The notes beneath the pieces are model-generated. The model was not told the origin of the DNA and made no database searches. It saw only the letters and a list, made by a program, of their open reading frames with translations. The position numbers were made by a program, and so were the translations under genes. DNA of 64,000 nt from Torreya grandis (lineage: Eukaryota; Streptophyta; Pinopsida; Cupressales; Taxaceae), in the NCBI GenBank assembly GCA_037957365.1, contig JARHVA010000459.1, positions 4,926,001 to 4,990,000 of the forward strand, written 5' to 3'. Below, piece after piece: positions 23,673-36,910 of the stretch. Position 1 is the stretch's first letter. Each line of letters begins with the position of its first letter.

Positions 23673-26498
23673 TACTCCTTGGGAGGGATAAAACTAGAGA
23701 CTCCATATTTCTTTCTTACCTTCCACTTTATCTTTTGAGGGTCCTTCATACTTGCTTGACTACTATTCATCTTTTCTTGTTTCCTTTTTCTTTCCAAACT
23801 CTTGCTCAACATCTTTTTAGCTTTGTAAAGCCTTCTTATCCATGCATCTTATTCTTCTATGAAGTATTATAACCACTATATATCATTAAATTCTACATAT
23901 TCAATATTTTATATGTCATCTTAGACCTTTTCATATTCAACTACAATGAACTCATGCACATTTGTCTTCCTCATGCTTGCTTCATGGCTTATTTTCTTAT
24001 AAATCTCACTGGATTCTTGCTTCTTGAGTGATGTTTGATTTTTTATCATACTATAAACTTATTAATTATGATATAATGGCCTCTAAGTAACATCTACCTT
24101 TATCATTTGATTCATCATATTCTCTTTTTATTCCTTTACTTCACATTCCTTCACATTTTTATGCTCTTTCCTCTCATCTTGCTCAGTAAGAGCAATTTCT
24201 TATTCCACTCATCCTCATCATAGTAAAATATTATTTGAAAAATATTTGGTTTTATTTACTCAAGTTTATCTAATGTAAATTTATCTTGGACTTGACCCAT
24301 TATGTAATTCACCTTGTGTACTTGTGTATACTTCTTTTGCTTGCTAATTAGCTTGCTTGTTTGCATATTTATTTGCACAAATTATTGTGATTCTCTTTTT
24401 TATCCTCTCTTGATGTTTTTTGGAGTTCATCCTTGAAATTTACCTACTATATCTAACCTATTTTCATCCCTTTATATGGACTGAATACCTCTTCCAAGAC
24501 CCTCATCTCTTATTTCAACTTGAATGCATCAATCTCTTCAAAATCTTCATCAAACCCTGGTCCACATTGCTCTTCCTTGTTTTAGTAAAATTATTCTTGA
24601 TATTCTCCTTAGACTCCAATATTTTTTAGATTCATATATACCTTCTCATTCTTCATACCATGCTTATCAAACACTCTTTGAATTGCTTCATCCTCATTTT
24701 TATTTGCTACACACTCATTCATCAAGGTAATAATTTTGATAAATAAAATATCTTCATAATTGAATAAAATTCAAAAATATCATCATATACAACATTTTAA
24801 AACACTTATACTCTCTTATGTATTCATATTCTTGCTTACATGGTTTGCTTGCACCATCTCTTTTTCTTTCTTTTTTGGCTTGTTGTCTTCCCCTACCTTC
24901 ATGCTTGATTGGAGTACACTTGCACTATGATATTATTTTGTCATTTACATGTTATTTATCACACATTTTATTCCTTGTGTCTTATTTGGATTCCACTTGT
25001 TCCTTATTTCATTTATTTCATTATTCATACCTTTGTTCTCTATCATGCCAACTTGATGTAATTTTCCTTTTGTGCTTTACTTCCACACCAGTGCTTGTTT
25101 TTCACCTAATATTTTACATTTTTTGACCTCATATTTGATTTTCTCCTCTTTATTCTCATCACTTATTTGTTTATCCACTTACACCATACATATCCATGCC
25201 CATGTTATCCTTTTATTAGCTGTAATCTATCATTATTTCTCTCAACCTACATATCATCCTTTTCTTCTTCATATATGTAATCAAAATCAACATTTAGACA
25301 TTTATTTACCTCTAATGGAAACTAATTCAATCTTGTTTCTTACTTTATGTCTTCATGAATAACCTTCAAGTGTTCTTGGGTGGCCTTCTTGTCTTCTAGG
25401 TGTACCATCTCCTTTTTTTTAGCTGTTATGCATGGCAATGCATCATATTATTCCTCTTTCTCTTCAATTTCATCATGTGGAATATCTTAAATGTCCTTCA
25501 CTTTATCTTTTTCAAGAGGTTATTTTTATTTGTCAACCTATTGCCACTTGATGGGTGACATTATTGATCCATTATTCATCTAATTTAAGACCTTATTCTT
25601 GGACTTCATCAACCATGTCTTTATACCTACAAGCACAAACTTAAAATTAATGTTAGCATAAAAAATGAGAGACCACATAATCTCTTTTAATGTCTTTAGC
25701 ATATACAATATCCATCACTTTTTATCTTCACCCTCATGTGCTCTTCTTAGTACTTTTATCTTCTTCATGTTCTCTTAAATGAGAACTCTCTTTTTTATCT
25801 CTTTATCTAAATGCTCACTTGGAAACATCTCTCTTCTCATGCCTCTTTGGGATCCTCTCTCTTTCTTCCTCTCATATTTTAAGACACCTTTATTCTGCCT
25901 TCTCTTTCTCACAAGTGACTCTAGTGGCCACTTCACTTTCATTTTCACATTTTATCCAACTTATTGGATTTATTGTTCTCTTATGAGATTCATCATGATC
26001 TCTATCCTCTCTATAACTTGCCCCAATTCTCTTCTTATGTCTTCTACTTCTCTTTCTATATCCAGATTCTCAATTTTTTCTTTATTTTATAGGCCTATTT
26101 ATACCTTCCTCTTATCAAATCTATCACTATTTCATTTTATAAATCACTTGAGACTTTATTATTCTTTGATTCCTCTATCTAGGACCTCTTATTATACTCT
26201 TTTAATCTCTTTTGGAGTATTTTATCTTTCTTATTCTCTCTTGAAACTCTAATGCTATATTTTCCTCTCTTTTTTCTAATCTTTTCTTGACTAACTTCTT
26301 GTCCTTATCAAATGAATTCGGATTTATTATCACTTATCTCCTCAAATATTATTTGACCTCAATAAATCATACCTACAACCTTCTTATCCCTTAATACCCT
26401 ACAATGTGTCATCTCATGCATATCTCCTAACATTATGCATTCAAATCAAATCAACAAGTTATAAATAAATCATAACAAAATTTTACACAAGCATACCT
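23673..26498 (-). other. Internal region of E, purine-rich on the minus strand, no pol
   Basis: Minus-strand reading gives Lys/Glu/Arg-rich text with many stops, such as KEIKKRVLI near 25780 and REMFPSEHLDKEIKK near 25810. The longest open piece near the 3' LTR (23812-23561) starts MLSKSLERKRKQEKMN, continues YGVSSFIPPKEYDVGASR and runs into the LTR. No known domain is seen. The plus-strand frames here, including a 157-codon one at 25779-26252, are hydrophobic Phe/Leu/Ser shadows of the purine bias. Confidence 0.55.
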
Positions 26499-26516
26499 TG
26501 CCTTGATATGATACCA
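26499..26516 (-). promoter_or_regulatory. Primer binding site of E, initiator tRNA-Met type
   Basis: The minus strand reads TGGTATCATATCAAGGCA, two bases after the LTR end. TGGTATCA matches the complement of the plant initiator tRNA-Met end used by Ty1-copia and some other plant elements; the expected AGAGC reads ATATC. Confidence 0.8.
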
Positions 26517-26518
26517 AA

Positions 26519-29156
26519 TGATGCATATTAATGGGGAGAAGTCATCATAAATCATCCCTACCTAGCTCTAGTCTTGAACGACATCTCATTTACTCATTAT
26601 GTTTGTTTTGATCTTCCTTGGCCCACTCTAGTTTCACTAGTCTTGATCTCTTTTTTGGTTAGTTTCCTTATTTAATTATTGTTATTTGAAATTTAGAGTG
26701 ACCTATTTATGGATTTATACTTCTATTTAATCACTCACCAGTCATTCTCTATCTTAGGGTGCATATCATTTCATAGGCTTACTCTCTATTTTTTAGTAGC
26801 CTCAACTAGATAATTATTCTAGGTTTCAAGGACAAAAACTTGATTGAGGTTTATATATCTCAATAATTATTATTACATGATATTAAGGACCATAAAATAC
26901 CTATAGAAAACCATTTAAATGGTTCCAACACACTTCAACACCCTTTGTCACTAACCAAGCTCTCAATGGCCTTAGGAGGCTTGCAACCCATTTTCAGCTA
27001 TATTTTCCTTTGTTTGACCATTCAATAATATTTATTGAATTTAAAAAAAAAATATTAATTCATCCTTTATTTCCCTTCAACTAATAATGAATTTTAATTA
27101 TCTGATTCCATTCCTAGGTATCTTTTTTAGCCTCATCTACATTCCAAATAGCCCTTTCTAGGCCTAATTAGGTATTTGGTGTAATATAGTCCTTAAAAAT
27201 TACATAAACATAGACCGTATAGGTGTAAAACCAATTAAATAATTTATATTATCTTTAAATTACCTATACTACCAATTTTTAGTAGGTTTGGATGGTGGAA
27301 ACTATTTTTATCAATGAAACCCTAATTTTAGTATTTCATACATGCATACAGGCCCAAGAGGCTTAAAATTTCCAAATCTTCAGTTCTATTGCATTTCATA
27401 AGGAAAATATTCCACAAATAAATATATATTGACTTATTCCTACTTATCCAAAAGGTTTTGTATTTTATTCAATACATTAAGAATCTATAATCACTGAAAC
27501 TCAGTCACATGTATACTTCTTTAGTGACTATGCAGGGTTTACTTCAGTTATTCTCCTTTAAAGGACATTATAATATTACCTAGGTGGTTTATTAATATTC
27601 ATACATATTAAATCCTTATTTAAATCCCCTATTAAATTTTTTAATTACTCCTTTGAGTACATTTATCCCCTCTTGAATGTGACTGTGTAGGAAATAAAGT
27701 TTTCCTACATGACTGAGTTTTTGTTGTTTAATCAACAATAATGTCTCAAGAAAATAATAAATTTAAAAAAATTACTAATTCCCCAATTAAATTACCCAAA
27801 CACTTTGGAATCTAATAATTCACTCTTTATATAGTTTCTTTCAACTATCAAAGAACTCAATTGTGAAACAACACTACTAGTATAGAAACAAGGTCTATGT
27901 ATCACCAATCTATAACATGGGATCCTTTCTCTTATGAATGGTCATTAAAAAAATTATATATCTCATTTTTCAAAATAATAACTCAATAATTTAATGGTAA
28001 TTCCTCTCTCCTAATGTATGTCCTTTCTATCACCTACCAAAATAGAGGTTTTCATACCAAGTCTCCAAGGTCTATTTGTACCAATGGAGATGCTTTCCTT
28101 GACAAGAATTATCCTTTAAAATATTATAATTAAATTATTTTAATAAACCATATGACCAACCTATTTAGATAAAAAAAATTCAAACATTTCCATCATATAC
28201 ACCTTAAGAGACATATAGCTTATTTGCATACCTCAAATTCTCATCACTATGAATAGGGGTTTATGAATGGATTACCTTTTTTATGTTTTCATTACTTTGA
28301 AGTATTTATTAAATTATTTGTGTGTCTTTATAACCCTAAATTTTTTTACAAAAGACTCCAAAATTATTAATTCTAATATCTTCCCTTTATATCTATTATT
28401 CAATGTTCTTCCTTCTTAACTTCAATCAATAGTCAATCCAAACTTATAGATTATCAATCACAAGGTTGTGCATAAATAGTTTCAAAAATCATCATACAAA
28501 AATGTTAACATACCAAGAAAAATCCATAAAATATTTAAAGGAAACCACTACAAATATTACTTATCTTAACTTATGGAATCAACATTCATACAAAATAGTC
28601 CATACAAGACTTGTTCATCTTTCTCATGAGGGTTTTTTTGTTATTTATCATTCTCAAAACCTCTTCTCCTCCTTCATGGAGAAATATCTCATTTCCTATG
28701 CCAAACTTAACAAAAATAATACACTACCTTTTTATTATATGAACTCCAACATTGCTTATTAGTTAGTTACAAAACAAAACTTCTTTCAAACCAATATTTA
28801 GTGTGGAGCTCAAACAGTCACCTTATTAAAACATGCTTATAACCTTATACCTTAGTCACACATGACCTATATAATTTTTTACAAGATTTCATGGCTCTTA
28901 ATACCAATAATATTTCTTAACCATCTTCTTATCATGCTTAGGCCATGGTAGACTTAGTGATAACATTTGAATTTTCAAATTGTCTATTTTGGAGGGAAAC
29001 CTCGTACACTCACCTAAACTTATTCCTCTAACTCCTAGGAACCCAAAATGACCTCATATACATGAAATGGATGTTGAAAGGTACCTTGACTCACATTATC
29101 ACCCAACACTAACCAAAACACAAAATTGACAACTTTTGCTTGATGTTCCTACATCA
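26519..29156 (-). repeat. 5' LTR of E, 2638 bp, longer than its partner
   Basis: The outer parts match the left LTR (26519-27490 and 28790-29156). The middle, 27491-28789, is absent from the left LTR. It contains a short element-like inverted repeat (27497-27720), one copy of the palindrome arm (28218-28260) and an unexplained 98-codon open frame (28466-28762, MCINSFKNHH). Confidence 0.85.
27497..27720. repeat. Possible small inverted-repeat element in the E 5' LTR
   Basis: It begins aaactcagtcacatgta and ends tacatgactgagttt, imperfect inverted ends around 224 bases, with an inner palindrome gtaggaaataaagttttcctac. No coding potential. It could be a miniature element or part of the original LTR. 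Confidence 0.4.
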
Positions 29157-29906
29157 ATTCAGCTATAGCTTATTATAATGAACAATTTAATAACATTTGT
29201 GCAATAGATTAATCCATTTAATTTTAGTATCACATATATATTTTCATATGTTTTTTTTTAATTTCTATTATTAAATTTTTTACTTAATTGATTTATATAG
29301 TGGACTGACATCCTCTTAAAGAAGTGCACCAATTCCTAGAACTGATCTAGCATCAGGTAGTCCACTTATATATCCTATTAATCAATATTTTTTGAGTTTT
29401 ATATTGTGTGAAAGTAATACTTCCTAGTCAAAAAGGAGTTCCCACTTCAATAGATCAATGGTGTGTAACCTGCATCACAGGTATCCCTTTAAAAACTTGT
29501 ATCATAATTTATATTTTTTGTAAGTTTATTTATTAAGAATAATGATCAAATAAATACTAAAACACAGGTATCCAAGGCCATTCATACATGTCCATTTCCT
29601 CATAATATTCTAGATGCCTAATATCTCACCATGCATCATGATCTAGCTTCCTTGGGTCCCTTGGACCATTCATATATGTTTGTTTCATTGTAATATTTTA
29701 GATTCCTAGGATATTATCATGAATCACAATCAAGATTCTCCACACCCCAAGGTGGTGTGTATAACTTCAAGCATTAAATAAATCCCTAGGTGAAATATTT
29801 ATTGATAATTGTCATGATCTAATCCCATCAAAACCCCCTAATAGAGCAATAGAAATGGATTCATCTTTAGATTGTGTATGAATAAGGAGATTCCATGTGT
29901 TAGGAA

Positions 29907-29918
29907 TGTGTGTGTGTG

Positions 29919-29967
<49 letters not shown>
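29907..29967. repeat. Compound (TG)n(TA)n microsatellite
   Basis: TG dinucleotides run over 29907-29927, a single c follows, then TA dinucleotides to 29967. Confidence 0.95.
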
Positions 29968-29971
<4 letters not shown>

Positions 29972-30452
29972 CACTAACATCCAATTCAACATTCATTAAA
30001 CTTAAATTTGATAGTCATCTTTCCTATACAAATTGTCAAAACTAAAAAATGACTTCGATCTTTTTGTGTTATCTAGATTTTCATTTAAAAATTTTGTAAA
30101 CCTTTTCCTAGATATTTTGGGACATTTAGATTCTATTAAATTTAGTTTACTAATTAATTATATCATTTAAACATTAGAAATTAGTCATATTATTATTTTA
30201 ATTAGATCAAAATTAACTAGGTTTTATGGAATGGGGTATATTTTACATGTTGGTTTAAGTCAATTTTTGATTTATTTTATCTCAAATACATAAGTGTTCA
30301 TATTGATTTAATTTTAAAAGTTAACCATTTACATTCATATTCAATATACTAAAATCTATTTATTTCTTGTAGGGACTAATGGTAAAATCATCATGTTATA
30401 ATTCCTTGCATCTCTAGACTTAGTCATTTCTTTCAAAGTACTCAAGCTCCTA

Positions 30453-30592
30453 GGTGAATTGGTGACACCACATGGTGAAATAACACTTCTCTACATCTCT
30501 GGGATGAATAATACAATTGATCCTACATTATATCATTTGGGTGAATGGGATGACACCATGTGGTGAAATCCTACTTCACCACATCTCTGGGA
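30453..30592. repeat. Imperfect tandem duplication, period 87 bp
   Basis: ggtgaattggtgacaccaca at 30453 recurs as ggtgaatgggatgacaccat at 30540. Both copies run on through tggtgaaat to acatctctggga. The second copy is partial, ending near 30592. Confidence 0.8.
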
Positions 30593-31918
30593 ATCTTTTT
30601 ATACTTCCAATCAACATAATATCCTCTGTGTTCTTGAAATTATTACACATGGAATAACATAGTTTCTTGAGACCTATAAATGTTTATAATAAGTTAGAAA
30701 AATGGTAGAATACATGAGTTCCTAGGATGGTGTAAGGGGAAAACATCCCATTTCTTCTTACTCCCAATTCAATCAAAACATGCATACAGGAGGAGAACAT
30801 ACAAGCCCTTTAGATGAGACCACATATTAGGATTTTAAGAATTTGGGGTAGTTAGGACACATTAAACATTGGGCTAGGACCTATTGGATCTAGGTGAGTG
30901 GGATCTTACCACTTATCATGATCTCACTACACTTGGGCTAAAGAAAAACTAAAAGGGTTTGGGACCCTCAATCGAGTAATAAATTAGTGAAAGAATGCTA
31001 TGTAGTGTTAACTTTGACATAGATGGACATGTTTTATTTCATAAATAGTAATAAATGGAAACATACTATGACCTTTTTTATAAATATATGTGGACCTCAA
31101 AAAAAGGATTAAGACCTAAAATTGATAGATGTCTGAGCCCACCAAACTACTAGAAGCCTAAAAATAAACTCTGTGTCCAATATAATTTAAAATTATAAAT
31201 TGTATAGGAATATTAATGATGAGATTGTCATAAAATATATAATCCAAATATACTTGGACCATGGCATTAAGCCAAAATTTGGTATGTACATTGGGATTAA
31301 GAAACAAGGATCATAAAAGATAAAACATTACCTTAATTATCCATGGTCATCGCTATGTAGAATGTTTTGGTGTCCTAAGAGAGTTTCAATAACTTCCAAC
31401 CACCCAAAAATTAGTTTAAATATTATTAAATATGAGTATTCCTACATAGAGCATAATTAATTGGTCATCATAAGAGATTTTCAAGGACCCATGGCCTCCC
31501 AAAATTAAATCTAAACTCAATCAAGCATAAACCCTGATATTAATGCTCTCAATACTGAGCAATATATTATTTGGATTCATTTTCAAGTGTCTTAGCCCCA
31601 CTGAATTCAATAAACTACTAGTTAGTGGGATATTAATGACATTGTGGGCTAGCGTTAGCTATAAAATACCTAACCTTTGATTGAATATGGGATGGATCAT
31701 TGATCAACTAATATATTAAAATATTTAGTCATGATATTAGATATATTTTCTTATTTTCTTAAGTTATTTTATAATTTCTAGATAATTTCCTTCTTCACAT
31801 GAGCCAAGATTATTTGAATTTCAGTTATGTATTCACCTTGATGTAAAACAAATAATATAATTTCTTCATGAATAATTTTTATTTTGTCTTAAGTTATGTC
31901 ATACTTAGGTCAACATAC

Positions 31919-31939
31919 CCCCATTTCTAAAAAATGGGG
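31919..31939. repeat. Short hairpin next to the family C terminus
   Basis: CCCCATTT and AAATGGGG form a stem around ctaaa. C3 has the same stem at 45434-45453; C1 has a decayed form. Confidence 0.6.
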
Positions 31940-33833
31940 ACCCTTATTTTGAAATTTGTAGAATTATGCTTTAAATTAAATAAATTACTTGATCAAAATA
32001 CCACTAGCATGTTTTCACATTATTCAAGACTCTCATCTATATTAATGGACATGTTTTTAGATGATCATGATTTTACTCCTTAAAATGTTGCTAAAAAAAT
32101 GTTTCTTGTGTTTCTATATTTCAGGTTCAAGAATCTCATTTGGGAATGAACATGATTAGGGTTTTGTGCTTCAATGTTAAATTCATATTTTATTAACCTT
32201 TTGTCTATCAAATATTAATTGGATATATTTTAAGTCATGTTAAAACCCTAGTATAATGTAATAACCTATGTCCCTTATGAATTAAATTCAATTTACATAG
32301 CAATAATTTATCTATGAATAATTATTCGTGCCATAAACTTAGCCTAATTTTATATTTTAAAGCTTAGTTGTGTTTTTCAACATGACCAAACCTTAGTATA
32401 AATATATTATGCTTGGTCCCTTTATGTCCCATGACCCCTTGGTTTATTCTATTATTAGTTTGGTATAAATAATGTAAGGTCCCTCTTGTTATATCCTAGA
32501 CAAGTCATAAAGCTTCATCATAAAGTTTTTATTATATTTATGAATACACTAAAAACCCTAGGATAAAATCTTATGACTTATCTCTTGTCATTCATGAAGT
32601 CCCTTTCATTATGTTTTATAACTTAGCCTTAAAATTTTATCCTAATGTTTTACCATGTTTATCAACTTGAATAGAACCTTAGTCTAAAATATTTAACCTA
32701 AGTTATTTATATATTCTAGAGCCTGACTTAATATTTTCATTGACCATAGGATTACTAGTACATCTTTACTTAGGCAATTGAGATCCAATGGTATGATATT
32801 AAAGACAAAGCCCAAGTCATAAGTTAAAGTTTGAACATCTTCCAAAGATCAATGGTATGCATTTACTTGGCCAAGATTGATCTAACATTACATATTAATT
32901 CAAAATTCTAATAGAGCCCTATGATAAGTGAGAAGGTGACAAATGTCACACTTAGTACTAAATAACACTCAAAAACCATTGGCATTTAACCTTGTGGATT
33001 GAGATTTAATGGAGTGCATTTGATCAGGCAAAGATGATTTTTTAGTGTGTAGTGAATGTTGGAAAGTCAAAATCCCTAAGGATGAACACAAATACAATAC
33101 ATAGAATAGCCATAGGCCAAAAATTAAGGATTAAGCATCTTTAAAAGATAAATGGTGTGTGGATGAGTGTATACATTTTGATCAATTATACATGGAGTAG
33201 GAGCATAATTAAGTAGAACAAGATTAATGAAGTGCATTTATTTGAGCAGGGAAGATCCAATGGTGTAATATTGACATTGACATTTCAATAAAGCTCAGAA
33301 TGAATGTGAAAGGGAAAAGTGTAATAACCGTAGATAATATAACAAACATCCAATGGTGTTCAATTTCTTAGATCAAGATCAATGAACCATATTGATCCAA
33401 TTAAATAGATCCAATAATGTGAGGTGAGGAAACTTTTTCAAAGGGCCCATAACCAATAAAATATTGACACATGTCTAAAATAAAAAATATCATATTTTAA
33501 ATATTAATGAGCAAGATGCCATGGTGATGCCACATCAAAGACATGTAAGTATAATAGGGTAAGTTGAATTTTTTTTAAGCCTTTGAAATGTAATGGTATA
33601 AGTACACAATCTAATTGGGATCTAATTCATGAAGCTCACACAAGTTCAAATAGCTAATACCATTAAAGCACTATAAAAACATTCAAGAAAGACATAGTGA
33701 GTATAGAAAACCTAATTCAACCTTGTACTCATTATATTCAAGCTAAATAAGATTGGATTATCATTTGTGAAAGGATAATTTGATCTAGAATTGAGCTAAA
33801 ATCCCTAACAAGCATTTAGGAAAATTCACAACC
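31940..33833 (+). other. Non-coding 5' part of the C2 LTR
   Basis: This stretch matches C3 45454-47350. It contains many atcaatgg/gatccaatgg pieces from 32770 to 33420 and no ORF. A TATA sequence lies near its end. Confidence 0.6.
33671..33680 (+). promoter_or_regulatory. TATA box upstream of ORF-L
   Basis: ctataaaaac lies about 160 bases before the ORF-L start and is conserved in C3 (tcactataaaaacattca). Placement fits a promoter for ORF-L. Confidence 0.5.
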
Positions 33834-36800
33834 ATGGGAGCCCAAAAAGGTGTTTCAAGGGAAGATGTGGAGCTCTATCTAACTTAAAATGTAAAAGTGA
33901 ATATTTTTAAGGATGCATAATTCTATGACACATCCCTAAATATAGGGGACAAAAATTGGTCAAGCCTATTTTGGACAATTAAGAACCACTAACCCATCAC
34001 AAGATAAGAGGACAAGAACATGCCTTCAAGGAGGCTCTACTACAACATAGTTAACATTTAGATCATAGGTCTCCATTATGATACAACAAAGCTTGAGGTA
34101 CTGCATTATATAGACATTCTCTCTCCTATTTTAAAATATATCAAAATAGATAAAGGCATGATTATTTATGAGAGTAATTTCAATAAAATTTCTTATATCT
34201 CTCTGATATCATTTGAAAACTATTAAAAGATGCCTAAGCCCCATTTACACCAAACTAATATTAACAAATGGTCCAAGGAAGATTATTTGAAGACCATATT
34301 TTCCCTATGGTTGTATTATGGAAATAAAATATTTTTAGACTTCAATGGAAACATTCCCATTGTTTAATTTAGACCTAGGATAAGGATTATCATGACTATG
34401 ATGAATGGATTGTGTAAATTCAACCACTACATATGTGGAAAAAATCTAGGTGCCCTTAGTCTACTTTATGATTGAGAAGAAACTCCCACCTCCTCTTGGT
34501 GAAGTTTTCAACACATGTTTAAGTAGATAATTTTTCACAATCAAGAAGAAGACTAGGAACTAATTATTTATGATTTCATACCTCCTAGATGTCTTGCTCA
34601 CCAAAAATAAGATCCCCAACCTTAGATAATGGCCACATGATGGAACATAAATAGTTTTCCAATACTATTTAAAATTATAAATATTCAATTATAGGGACCA
34701 TATCCAATTCATATGTGACTGTGTTTATCTATCCCTAGCAAAGGCCATAACTCATAATCCAATGTCTAGAGTCAACCCCTTGATCAAAAAGTTAATTGAG
34801 GCCATGGAGGAAATCTAGTTATACCCTAATTTTAAAAACATCAAGATTGAAGGAACATAATTCATTACCCTTAGAATCCCTGTCCATGTACCTATCAAAA
34901 TAGCAGAGTAGGAGATGGCTTATCAACTATGCAATGGAATAGATGGTCTTTACAAGACTAAGAGGAAGGGACTACTTCATAGCCTCCCCATAACTATTGG
35001 CAGGATTATTTTTTCATAATGGGATAATATTGAGGTTGATTCCAAACACAATACTTCTTTCAATCTCTAAATTGATGAGCTAAGGTAGTGGGACCCCCAT
35101 GGAAGGGTCAGGGATCATATAAAAGATAAAGGAATCAATAACCCTTATAATCACCAACCTAGTCCTTTTGACCCCATATATACAAAATCATCTTTATTCT
35201 CTAAGGTCACCATTAGATTAAAAAGGCACAACATTAATCCAAAGTCTTGAATGTAGAGGGAGAAGAAAAGTAATGATGACAAATAGAAATTAGGGCCAAA
35301 GCAATACCATTTATTGAGTGTTATACCTTATATACCTTTACCAACCTATTTATAGATAGAGTCAAAACCTAGGGCACAAATTAAGCAAAGGTCAAAGGAG
35401 AAAAGACCTGATGAAATAGCATCATCTTCAACCTAGGTAAAAGAATAAGAATTGTTAGTTGAATAGGTTCACATGGTGGAATTATCCCCTAATGAGATCA
35501 TTGAAGATGCCCTCAAAATTCTATCATTACCCTATGGGTCTAGGGATGAAGAAATGGAATAAATAAAGGAATAAAAAGGGAAGGAAGTGTTGGATCTAGT
35601 TCCTATAGACATCCCCAAAATAAAATTTGAATTGGCCATTATCCTAGTTAAAATCAAGAAACCCAAGGTGACCTTCACTAATATTTTGATTGAATTTAAT
35701 CTCTTTAATGAATAAAACTTGATTCATGGTCCAACCATTCTTGAATGGTTCATTTATGGAAAAAAGCAAAAAGTACCAAGTGCACAACATCCATGGGATA
35801 TGATGAGGGCCATCAATATCCCAATTCATGAAGAAGTTAAGTCATGGATAGTTTCCCTAAAATAGGAAGATGAAAGAAGAATAGTTACTCTAGAAGAATC
35901 AAGTGGAGAGCAAATGGTTACCCCATCTCCAAAGGTGACCAAATATTTAGTTGGTGTTAAATTTGACCCAACCAGTACCAGTTTGTAGAGAGTAACTTAG
36001 AAGAAGGCCATGGTTGGTGGAGAGAAATTCACTTTCTAAAAATTGGAACCTTTTTGTGGATTGACTCTAGTTGGAGGACAAAACCCTGGTGAAGACCCAA
36101 TATTTGAATAAAATTATCTTGAAATGGCTCAGGATTAGTTAGATCAATTACAAACAATGAAGGTCATCTAAAAATAGAACAAGAATTTGAAATAACAAGC
36201 TATCTTGTCAATCCAAGAAGACAAATTCATGAAATTTAAGGACACCATGGCTTATTTATTTAATTATTTAAAGTCAATCAAGACCAAGTAGAATGAAATA
36301 AATAAACAAAGTACTAAGGCTACATGCCAATTTGTCCAATGGTAGGCTTTGAGCTACCAAGTGAAGGATTTAATCAAGGTCTTGACTAAAAATCAAATCC
36401 CTAAATTTAGGATAGTTAGCCTAGCCCACCTTAATATGGCTATGGCTATATTAATTGATAAGACCAATGCCCTGAGTAGTTGGTCCAAGAAGATGGAAGA
36501 TATTTCTAAAGAACTCAACTAACAAGAAGATAAAATGTTTCACATATATATAGCTTGATCAAAGAGCTTACCATGATTAGTCCCTTGGGTCTAATAATTG
36601 ATGAGGATTCCAAGCACATAACTACTCAATTCATATAAAAAGTAAGGAATCAAAGATAAGGGAAAATAGGGGCTGATAATAATAAGGTCGTGGGCCTACT
36701 TTTATCATTAAAAAATATATAAGAGATTTTAATAGAATCAAACAAGCTTTGGAAAGGGATTAAAGTGATCTCAAGGGCTTATAAGATCAAGAAAAATAAT

Positions 36801-36910
36801 TGTTCATGAGACCCATCATTGATCTCCATCTAGTCAATGAACAACATTATAGAATGAAGATCTTGTAGGCAAGGCAAAATAATAAGACATCATAGGGGTC
36901 TCCAAGATAG
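33834..36910 (+). pseudogene. C2 ORF-L, long ORF of unknown function, decayed
   Basis: It starts MGAQKGVSREDVELYL at 33834 and remains readable to about 36908 with many stops, roughly 1000 codons. The N-terminal block IIGLHYDTTKLEVLHYIDIL, then GMIIYESNFNKISYIS, matches C1, C3 and C4. The C-terminal third is helical and charged (near 36130-36540). It has KFRIVSLAHLNMAMAILIDK, shared with C1, and ends RPIIDLHLVNEQHYRM, similar to the end of C4. I see no polymerase, protease, integrase or zinc finger. A structural or RNA-binding role is possible but unproven. The minus-strand frame at 35829-35644 is a shadow. Confidence 0.7.

Larger units (their letters stand above)
22244..29156 (-). mobile_element. 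Element E, complete non-autonomous LTR element (copia-type primer site)
   Basis: Two long direct repeats (22244-23672 and 26519-29156) start TGATGCA and end CTACATCA, with perfect TGATG/CATCA inverted ends. They are flanked by the 5-bp duplication ATTCA at 22239-22243 and 29157-29161. A tRNA-iMet-type primer site next to the right LTR sets minus orientation. The 2.85-kb internal region has no protease, integrase, RT or RNase H. It fits a large retrotransposon derivative that needs another element's enzymes. The intact duplication means both outer ends are original. Confidence 0.9.
29213..31904. other. Unassigned flank between E and C2
   Basis: A/T-rich sequence without a recognisable domain. 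It holds a TG/TA microsatellite (29907-29967) and an 87-base tandem duplication (30453-30592). A repeated accacatggtgaaat-type block suggests LTR or leader remnants of an older element. Confidence 0.45.

Noticed and set aside
24818..25362. Two overlapping plus-strand frames resembling membrane proteins
   Set aside because: Same composition effect as 25779-26252, inside E.
25779..26252. 157-codon plus-strand frame in E, Phe/Leu/Ser-rich with membrane-like stretches
   Set aside because: It is antisense to the purine-rich internal strand of E; pyrimidine-rich DNA gives hydrophobic frames by composition alone. No start context or homology.
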